Source: Symsagittifera roscoffensis | Lineage: Eukaryota; Xenacoelomorpha; Acoela; Convolutidae | Reading direction: 5' to 3' | Length of the DNA: 64,000 bases | Assembly (NCBI RefSeq): GCF_963678635.1 | Contig: NC_087067.1 | Coordinates: 4,938,647 to 5,002,646, forward strand | In this document: piece after piece, positions 56,494-64,000 of the stretch | Numbering within the stretch: position 1 is the stretch's first letter | How the letters are laid out: each line of letters begins with the position of its first letter | The notes under the pieces: model-generated | What the model was told of the DNA's origin: nothing | What the model saw: only the letters and a program-made list of their open reading frames with translations | Database searches by the model: none | Position numbers and translations under genes: made by a program

Positions 56494-58346
56494 CCTTGGT
56501 CCTCAATTCTTGTTTGATTTTCGTGAACTACAGTGCATTCATTACGAGGCCAAACTGTGCATTTTGTGCATTGTAAGTAGATTCCGCAACAAGGACGCTC
56601 CCTTTGTTCTTCTTTTGTTCTTTACTTTCCTTTGATCGTTCCTACAAAATTTCAACATGTTTAAAGACTTGTCTCTGGAATCCAGGAACATACAGACACA
56701 AAAGTTTGGCCTCGTTATGTTGGTGCGATAGCAATGAAATGATTCTTATTGCTGATGAGTTCTATTTGTTGATTTTTAAAGGCAGCCCGAATACATATTC
56801 ATCTGTGAAAGTTCAGTGACTTCTGCGTCAGAAGTGGAACTAAACGGGTTTGGGTTCGGGCTTTTCGGGCCGCGTTCGGGCCGATTTTTTAAAAAATAAA
56901 TTACATGTTTTTCGGGCCTAAGCTTTATCTTCAAAAATTAGATAACCACGGGAATCGATCTTTCGATTTCTGCATTACTAAGCAAACGCTTGTAAAAAAC
57001 AAAAGAAATATTTCTGAACATTTCCGGCCAGTGTTTTTTTTTGTTAGATTTTTGGGCCTACCATTTTTTAAACCTCTGATCTGCGGAGAATCAGAAAAAA
57101 TGTGGGTTTAATTGTGATTTATAAACTGCCATGGTTAAAAAATGCAAAAAAGCGAGCAACTTGGCAATGCTTTTTAAATTAGCAAAAAAGTGATACATAA
57201 AAGGTGAGAAAATTCTGGCACTAGAACCCAAAATTAGTGCCAAACCTGGCAAGGATTTACACACAAATTTTTTTCGAATTTTTTTAGATTTTCAGCCAAG
57301 CTCATTGTTAGCATCGCCTATGATCATTGCAATGTTTGAAAACGGATCCCCGAACTTGAGTTTCTAGCATCTACGGTTATGATTTTGTTGAGTTTTCGTA
57401 TGGCACGCGTATGATTTCTCGGACTTCCCCGTTATGATTTTGGCACGGATTTTTTCGTCTGACTGAAAATTCGAATTCCTGAAACTGTCTTATCTTTTGA
57501 AATTATGCAGATTGATTTTCAACAAAACTCATTGTAGGCATCGTTTATGATCATTACAATGTTTGAAAATGGATCCCCAAACTTAGGTTCCTGGCACCTT
57601 AGAGAGCTTACAATCAAGGTTTTGTTCAGTTTTTTACGGCACGGATATGATTTCTCGGATTTCACCGTTATGATTTTGGCACGGATATTTTCGTGTGACT
57701 GAAAGTTCGAAATTCTGAAACTTTCTTATCTTTTGAAATTCAGCAGATTTTCAACCATACTCAGTGGGCATCCTCTGTGGTCAATAAAATGTTCTGAAAT
57801 CGGATCTACGAACGTTAGTTTTTATCACTATGAAGAGCTTTGGAAGTCCAAAAATTGCCACTCGATAATTTCTCCGACTGGAAAATGGAATTACTGGAAC
57901 ACTTTTTTCAAACAAAAAAAGTATGTGAGTTCATTTGTACTCACTGAAAATTTATCACTGCAGCTCAAAAATTAAAAAAGAATAGATCAAAACTTTGAAT
58001 TAGGTCGGTAAAAGTGCAACTTGATAGAAAACAAAAATCAGTTCTTTACGTTTTCCTAGTTTCGTGTATACGATTGGCACCATATACACAAAAAAAGCTG
58101 TTCAATTTTGATAAGTGCTTTTTCTGGTTTCTGAATGGTTTCATCACTCAGGACTGAAAAATCTCAGCGGAAGACCATGGCTTAAAAATTTTAGAAGCTA
58201 CAATTGATTCTCATGAGCCACCTCTTCCACTCGTGTTTGGTGTTCTGCATACGTCTGGTTAGCTGAGTTAGTCTGGAGAGGTGCCAGCTGAGTCTCGTCA
58301 GTGACTGCTCGTGGAGTTCCGAGGTTTTTTAGTCCCAGTAGGGTGG
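56494..58346 (+). repeat. Module C, copy 2
   Basis: Second copy of module C. Its right end runs without a break into the decayed minus-strand coding sequence, so the gene's 3' part lies inside the module and C2 is probably the ancestral location. Confidence 0.88.
57293..57780 (+). repeat. Internal tandem repeat of module C2, unit about 230 bp
   Basis: Equivalent of the repeat at 53939-54440, with the same unit starts and the shared GTTATGATTTTGGCACGGAT block. Confidence 0.8.
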
Positions 58347-59664
58347 ATGGTTGAGCTACCACTTCCTCGAGTGAACACACCCATCCCTCCTTGGTCCGAA
58401 AGTTCTTTGAAGTGTTTTGTAGATTACTGTTTGCATCCCTTGAGTTCGTCTTGCTGCTTCTTGGTCTGTTTCCAGCATTCAAGACTGTCCATCATGGCTT
58501 GAGTGCGTTTTTGTCTCCTGGCATCCAGCCTTGTATCAAGATTACCAAGAGTCTGCTCTTGTTTACATTGAGGGTGCTCCATATCTTATCTCCATCGTTC
58601 ATACCTCTGTTCAGCTAAGCTGCTCCTTCGCGACAAGTTTATTGCTAGGTAGTCTCCTGTTCCCTGTTCTCTCCATCGTGCACCTCCCGTTCTGGCTAGG
58701 TATTTGTTTGCTACGAAGTATCTCCAATCGCAAATTCTCTCGTTCAAGATGAACCGATTTTTTTTATTCCACTCATTCTGATTGAAATCTGTTGCTCTTG
58801 CTCATCCATCCTGTACCTTCTTCCCGTGAAAACATCATCTACTGATACACCATCGTTGACTAAGGGGTTTGTGAGAGATGGACTCACTATTTTTGTGACA
58901 GGCAATTTGGTGCTATTCGAAATTCGCGCTGCATCCCTCGGTCTCGAAGTTCTCTCATATTCGATTTCCAGCTGACTCATTGTCATTACTGACCTGATCA
59001 CTGAGGTCATGATCATCCCCGGCGTGGTTACTGGATCTGGTTGGTGCCAAGAAATCACTTGAATCCTCTATGTCACTTGAAATTGTACTTAACGTTCTGC
59101 TTGTCTCAAACTGGACTCAGTAGCCACTCCCTGATGTCATGGGTATTTCCATTCCATCGGTTGAACAGTTGGAGCTTATTTGTATCCTATTGACATCTTC
59201 ATACTGATCATTATTGATGTTCATCTCATCATTTCCGCATGTTCTCATCGAGATTGGAAAGAAGATCACCAGAGTTTTTTGAAATCTCGATGAGAAAGAA
59301 GAAAGCGTTACCATCTTTCCCGGCGCTCCTTGCATCATCGTGAAAGCTGTGAGTACACTCTCAATCGCTTTGTTGTCGATCGAAATTCCAGCGTCTCCCG
59401 ACACTTCTTCCCGATCTAAACTTTCGGTTGAAGTCGCGCAGTCATGTCACTGGTCTAATCACAAGCCAGTTGTCTAGTGCTGTTCCATGCAATTTCCCAA
59501 TCTTCACGACCTTGGTCGAGTACTGGACTATGGTGTACATCTAACTCCCTCGTTGCTTGTTTATCTTTGTCTTCAGAGTCCTTTTGAATGCCGGCTAGAA
59601 CCATTTCTTCTAAAGTTATCTGTACCTTCTTTATTTGATTCCTTACCAGAAAACGATCATTCAT
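58198..59664 (-). pseudogene. Decayed protein-coding sequence, unrecognised
   Basis: Coding-like sense runs leftwards through several frames. The pieces are 59664-59455 (EDKDKQATRELDVHHSPVL), 59404-59117 (GTG edge, DNKAIESVLTAFTMMQGA) continuing past a TGA in the same frame to 58958 (SSDIEDSSDFLAPTRSS), 59058-58744 (NPLVNDGVSVDDVFTGRRY), a Glu/Gln/Lys-rich stretch around 58.5-58.7 kb (MMDSLECWKQTKKQQDELK) and 58482-58198. GC is higher than in the neighbourhood. Stops and frame changes every 150-300 bp argue for a pseudogene, though short introns are possible. The acidic Ser-rich part and the Gln/Lys-rich helical part resemble a gag-like or structural protein, but I recognise no domain. Confidence 0.5.
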
Positions 59665-59699
59665 TGAAGTTTTCTCTTTCTACAGTAACAATTTCCTAG

Positions 59700-60290
59700 A
59701 ATTATCACTCAGCTTAGGTATCATTAACTTATTTAGGTTCATTCCTATTGATTCCTTATGAATATTACTGTGCTATTAACTTACAGATTTCTTGCGTAAA
59801 GATGATCAATAGTAGTAAGACAAAACGACAATATTCTAAGGTTAAATTCCCTAGTGACACCGATTTTTTTTGAAATCATTATAGCGTAAAGCCAATTTAT
59901 TTTCAAAAGCAAGCAATAGATGTGTTGTTGGGTTCAAAACTACTACAATATGATGATCCCTATTTTATAAAACATAGATATATAGCTAACAGGTTTCTTT
60001 AAATTGAAGCAGAAACTTTTTTTTCTAATCGAATAGAAAATCGCAACTAAATTGCTTCTTCTCGAGTTAAACTTCTTCTCGAGTTAAACTTAATTTTCTT
60101 AGATCAATTTTAGAGTTGCTGAACAATTACTTTGTACCTAATTCTAGAGTTGCGTCACTATGTGAGTATTAACTTAATTTCTTGAGTGCATTTTTATGTG
60201 ATTATTTTGAGGTGAGGCGACTTTTAGGTTGATCCATCTGGAATCGATTAAAGTTCCACTGTTCAATAAAAACTATCGGTATATTTAAGC
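59700..60290. other. AT-rich stretch without recognised features
   Basis: About 600 bp of AT-rich sequence. A local direct repeat, CTTCTTCTCGAGTTAAACTT twice in a row near 60055-60090, is the only structure seen. Confidence 0.5.
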
Positions 60291-60299
60291 TTCCGACCC

Positions 60300-61136
60300 T
60301 GTTCTTAATGCGTTCGCGGGAATAAGCTCGCGTACGTGGGAATAAGCTCGAGCTTCGAGAATAGCGCAGCCCATACACACGGCAGTGAGACCGATAAGGA
60401 ACGGAATCAAGCAGAAGAGAAGGCCGAAAAGAACGGAATAAAAGACACTTCGACAATATCTTCCACTCGGGAATACGACTTAGTAAATGACACACACTGA
60501 TGACACGATACGGGGAACCAATTTCATCATCATGTCCTAACCTTATCAACAAATCTAAGTTTTAGGAAAACCAGATTGCAGGAAAAATCAGTATGTGTTC
60601 CTACGATCCAGACGATAAAAGTTAGAATGTTGGAATATCTTCAGTTATATGCAGTGCGCATATAGCCGGAGATATCGCAAAAGGAGTGCTCATAATGCAA
60701 TGCGTGGATACCTGAAAGCTGGCAGTGAACGGCGCCAAACAACCGAAATCAAGGTTTGCTAGTCGCGGTGATCAGGAGAAACAAAGCTTGTCATCAGAAA
60801 AAAATGCCCCAATAGCAACTAAGTCGGCGTGCAAGTTTTTACTGTTACGATTATCAAATCGTTGAACTGGGAGCCAATTACGATTGATATAACGAAGCAA
60901 TCAAGGCAAATTATGCAAGATGTGATCACGAAGCCTCCTGAAGAAAACTCCTGACGCGGCCCAGGAATGGTACCAGACCCTAATCAATCGGCTATACATG
61001 AATCGGATTATTGAATGCCTGACCCAACACTGTTTGATCTCGGGCGGAAATGAGATGAAAATAATGATAGTGCACTTAGACGAATTCCAATTTAGTGGAA
61101 CGACGGAGTGCGGCGATCGACTGAGACTATCGTTAT
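60300..61136 (+). pseudogene. Coding-like remnant, left part
   Basis: Plus-strand sense appears in short runs in changing frames: HTHGSETDKERNQAEEKAEK with DTSTISSTREYDLVNDTH near 60.31-60.50 kb, AHIAGDIAKGVLIMQCVDT near 60.65 kb, and DAAQEWYQTLINRLYMNRI to MKIMIVHLDEFQFSG near 60.95-61.09 kb. The IMIVHLDE run has the hhhhDE shape of a Walker B motif in P-loop NTPases. No Walker A is found. Local GC is raised. The function is unknown; a decayed NTPase-like gene is one possibility. The minus-strand frame at 60202-60552 overlaps it and is the less plausible reading. Confidence 0.35.
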
Positions 61137-61420
61137 AGGGGAAAAATGGGGTCAATTAAACGGCAGAGTTTTGAACTTCTCTGTCTATCAGTCAATACTT
61201 ATTGCAATCATATTGAGACCACGAATTAAAGTTACAATGTTTATCCAGATCTTAGTTTTACTCGTCGTATGCTAACAATTTGTGACGATTAAAACTGAGA
61301 AAAAACCTGGTTTTTGATGAGTAAGGTGTTTTAAATTGAGCAAAATCACTCTTAATTACTTTAAGTTCGATTAAAAACAAGTTTTAACATTATTTTGAAC
61401 AGCTTGCCTTTTATGAAAAA

Positions 61421-61463
61421 ATGGTTATCATACAATTTTCAAATATTCAAATTGTATGATAAC
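61421..61463. repeat. P1 hairpin in the solitary copy, first
   Basis: Arms ATGGTTATCATACAATTT and AAATTGTATGATAACTAT, with one mismatch near the base. Confidence 0.85.
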
Positions 61464-61601
61464 TATTTTTTTAGCTTCAAATTAAATTTTCGTTTTTGAT
61501 GAGCAATGTCCTTTAAATTGAGCAAAAGCACTCTTAAATAATTTAAATTTGTTTATAAACAAGTTTGAACAATTTCTGAAAATCTTGCCTTTCATGAAAA
61601 A

Positions 61602-61647
61602 ATGGTTATCATACAATTTTCATATATGGAAATTGTATGATAACCAT
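61602..61647. repeat. P1 hairpin in the solitary copy, second
   Basis: Perfect 18 bp arms (61602-61619 and 61630-61647) around a 10-base loop. This is the same hairpin as in segments A and B. Confidence 0.9.
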
Positions 61648-62028
61648 TTTTTTTTCAAAAAAATAAAAATAAACGTAGTTATTTTTCATCACCAGACTGT
61701 GGTTCAAATAGCCGGAGAAACTAGATTGAATCTTTTTTCAATGTTTTTTTGAAATTGTATGAAAATTGTATGATTAGCATTTTTCCATACATTTGATGCA
61801 GGCAATTGTATGATAAGCTTTTTCGGTGTGGGGAAATTTAAAATAAGCATTTTTGGTTTATGGATGTCAACCCGGGGTCACATTGCCTTTCCAGGCCTTT
61901 TTATTGGTTTTAATCGGTTTTCTTTATAAGACCGCTCAAAAACCGCTCAAAAACCGCTCAAATCTTGCTGAAAAACCGCTCAAACCGCTCATATCTTGAG
62001 CGGTTTTTGAGCGGTATCTCGACCCGGG

Positions 62029-62880
62029 GTCAGCAGCAGACAACGAAATGACTGTGTTTATTAAGTTTGTAAACATGGCCAGACGACTGGTCGGAAAATT
62101 AAAATGCGTGACAAAACTGATAAGACTTGCGTGACAACACAATTTCTTGAGCCTGCTAAACACGAGACCAACTTGAATTGTCATACGAGCGCTCAACATT
62201 GTGGCTCGATTACACAGGAAACGTCCAGTACAAGCAAAATCGTTAAAAAAAACTAGATGGCCCAATACTGTTAGAAATTGATGCAAGCTACAAAGGGAGA
62301 TTGACCATGGTTCAAAAAGCAGTCGTTAAAGCCAAAAACGGTGACCAAGTTTCACTGATTCACTTGCCATCGAAAACTGTGCGACGGACACATAAAGACC
62401 TTTTTGGAGTAGAGTCATGTGCGGTTATGCGAGACTGACTAATGAGGAATGTATGTACTAGAAAACTATCGTTTTTGACATGAGACAACAAGACAAGTTC
62501 GACAATAATACTTTTTTGACTTTTAAGAAGTCATTGAAATCATTCGTCGACTCGTCGCGATTCAATAACAACGTGAAATTGCGCACACGACTCAAAACGG
62601 TGGGGAAATCGCTGATGTACGAGGGATTTTTTTTCCGATTCTAACCCGACGACGTTGATTTCAGACAACTGTTTGACCAAAACATTGAGTGACTGTGACT
62701 TGATGTGAGTAATCGAATCCGGGACACTGATGCAAATCGACTTTACCATTGACAACGCGTCGAAGATGTTAAACATGTTTGATTGCCTCAATGGAGAAGG
62801 AATCAAAATACACAAATGATGACATGTATGCAAGTAAACAGCCGGCATGGTCTTCAAAACAATCAGAATGTGATCAAACA
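62029..62880 (+). pseudogene. Coding-like remnant, right part
   Basis: To the right of the P1 module, plus-strand sense returns in broken runs: LDGPILLEIDASYKGRLTMV to HKDLFGVESCAVMRD (about 62252-62440), then in another frame MRQQDKFDNNTFLTFKKSLK and VKLRTRLKTVGKSLMYEGFF (about 62480-62632). It looks like the continuation of the remnant at 60300-61136, separated by the P1 insertion, but I cannot prove they were one gene. No domain is recognised. Confidence 0.3.
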
Positions 62881-62889
62881 AGAGAGCGT

Positions 62890-63415
62890 GATGAAAGTAT
62901 GAACAGAAAAGAAGATTAAAACTGAACCCTGATTAAAACTAAAGCTATACCCTTAGATACCCAAGTAGAGAACTAAGTTGATTAAACTTTATGTTAGAAT
63001 GATAAAGACGGGATGTTTAATGGTATAGTAGAGATGAATGTATTGTACTTGGCTGCGACCAAGTCTAGACGTTTGACCTTCAGGTCTGTAGAAACCATGA
63101 TAACATGTCCGATCTAGATTAGAACCTAGCATATCAAAGAGAGGTAATTTAAGTCATGTCTCGTTCATCCGCCTAGCAAAAATATGGCACTAAGTTTTAT
63201 CGAGTGCTTTTGGAAAATGATTTTTTTCCCAGCTCAGTAAACATTGAAATTTTTGGAGGTTTTTTTTCGTATAATCGTTTTTTTGCTGCTCATGCTGCTC
63301 GAGATTGACTATAAGCTGTGTTTTAAGAGTAAGCTCATTGAAAATTACACCTATTAAATGTAATTTTTTCTCATTGGCAATGGATTTCCTTTGACTGCCC
63401 GCACCGAGCGCCCAT
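62890..63415. other. Stretch without recognised features
   Basis: About 500 bp, AT-rich towards the right. I see no gene, repeat or RNA structure in it. Confidence 0.5.
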
Positions 63416-63421
63416 GGATCA

Positions 63422-63575
63422 TAATCGATTATATTGTCATAATATTGTCAGCATCTATAAAATGACAAAATAATCGATTATAATCCATTAAAAATGGATT
63501 ATAATCCTAATATTTTTTATCCTAATAAAATCCATTGTAATCGATTATAATCGATTACAATCAATTATAATGGAT
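63422..63575. promoter_or_regulatory. Cluster of TAATCGATTA palindromes and TAATCC sites
   Basis: Four perfect copies of TAATCGATTA lie at 63422, 63471, 63538 and 63548. Between them are TAATCCATT, TGGATTATAATCC and TAATGGATT. TAAT-NN-ATTA is the known dimer site of paired-class homeodomains, and TAATCC is the site of K50 homeodomains such as Otx. No neighbouring gene is seen, so regulatory function is inference; AT-rich inverted-repeat drift is the alternative. Confidence 0.35.
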
Positions 63576-63746
63576 TTTTTCGAGGGGTTATTCATTAAAT
63601 TTATATTTTTGTTCAAAATTATCTCATTTCCTGTTTAGTGTAGTTGCTACGTGTTATGTTTCATAAAATGTTACATTTAAGAAAAAAATATATATTTTTT
63701 TTGTCTCTACTTTTTCTAATTCATCGCAGTTTAACACTTCATTTTA

Positions 63747-63906
63747 CCCCCCCCCCCCCCCAGTAAGTTAAGCCCTCAGTACCCAGTATACTACCACCCA
63801 TCAGTTTACTATCCCCCCCCCCGTTTAGCACCCCTCCCACCATTAACCCCCCCCCCCCCCTCCAGTTTACCCTGCCCCTTTAGTTGGGGGGGGGGGGGGG
63901 GGGGGG
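63747..63906. repeat. Long homopolymer C runs and a G run
   Basis: C runs of 15 (63747-63761), 10 (63813-63822) and 14 (63847-63860) are followed by a 21-base G run (63886-63906). The last C run and the G run could pair into a stem, and the G run could form a quadruplex. Length errors in such runs are common in assemblies. Confidence 0.9.
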
Positions 63907-64000
63907 TTAAAAAGCTTGAGGGGGCGAGGGAAGGAAGTTGAGACATGGCATTTAGTAAAAGACAGGGCATAAATTCTGCAAACTTCTCGCAAAATTTGCA

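Larger units (their letters stand above)
61248..62028 (+). mobile_element. P1 module, solitary copy
   Basis: This copy stands outside the A/B segments and so defines the module. It holds two TTTTTGATGAGCAA units each with its own hairpin, the GTCAACCCGGGGTCACATTG block, a shortened CCGCTCAAA cluster, and CTCGACCCGGGGTCAG at the right edge. ACCCGGGGTCA therefore occurs near both ends of the cluster part. Both outer flanks look like remnants of coding sequence. Confidence 0.6.

Noticed and set aside
60202-60552. 116-codon minus-strand frame
   Set aside because: Arg/Ser-rich with no motif, and the plus strand of the same stretch reads more like protein (HTHGSETDKERNQAEEKAEK).
1-64000. tRNA, rRNA, snRNA genes or riboswitches
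   Set aside because: I saw no tRNA A/B box pair with a foldable cloverleaf, no conserved rRNA blocks and no bacterial regulatory elements. A covariance-model scan would be needed to exclude small ncRNAs.

Overview
The window is eukaryotic and repeat-dominated, most likely from an invertebrate or another metazoan. It is AT-rich, has a satellite array about 30 kb long, a degenerate Ty3/gypsy-type LTR retrotransposon, CCCTAA-like telomeric remnants and no bacterial-style gene packing. I cannot name the species. I see no rRNA or tRNA gene and no clearly intact host gene. All coordinates come from reading by eye, so repeat edges are good to roughly 5-30 bp.

Layout. (1) 1-30486: about 84 head-to-tail monomers of a 357-366 bp satellite, strongly A-rich on the + strand, with at least three monomer subfamilies. 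Nested tandem duplications of blocks are visible (periods about 1811, 1438, 716 and 359 bp, and paired blocks offset by 2536 and 4670 bp). Two insertions of a very divergent monomer sit at 8868-9258 and 24513-24903. The array ends abruptly in a CAA-type microsatellite. (2) 30640-32640: an unrelated tandem array whose period is also about 355-362 bp, with units that become more alike towards the right. (3) 32147-42950: a 5.1-5.7 kb segment duplicated in tandem (copies A and B). Copy A holds a roughly 970 bp miniature LTR element; copy B has a solo LTR at the same site. Each copy also holds a degenerate telomere-like tract and a hairpin-rich module (P1) that recurs at 61.2-62.0 kb. (4) 42944-52653: a minus-strand Ty3/gypsy element with gag, protease, RT and RNase H. 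It has several frameshifts and one in-frame stop, and is cut off before integrase. Its putative 5' LTR is long and carries about 22 copies of a GGAGGGT motif. (5) 52.7-58.35 kb: module C in two copies, separated by a third copy of part of segment A/B. (6) 58.2-59.7 kb: a decayed minus-strand coding sequence. (7) 60.3-62.9 kb: plus-strand coding-like remnants apparently split by a P1 module. (8) 63.4-63.9 kb: a cluster of TAATCGATTA palindromes, then long homopolymer C and G runs.

Nothing here works together as a pathway. The region reads as heterochromatin-like or subtelomere-like DNA built by unequal exchange, segmental duplication and transposon insertion. The most informative pieces are the mini-LTR/solo-LTR pair, the recurring P1 module, a breakpoint motif seen at three junctions, the doubly occurring divergent satellite monomer, and the two decayed coding regions.
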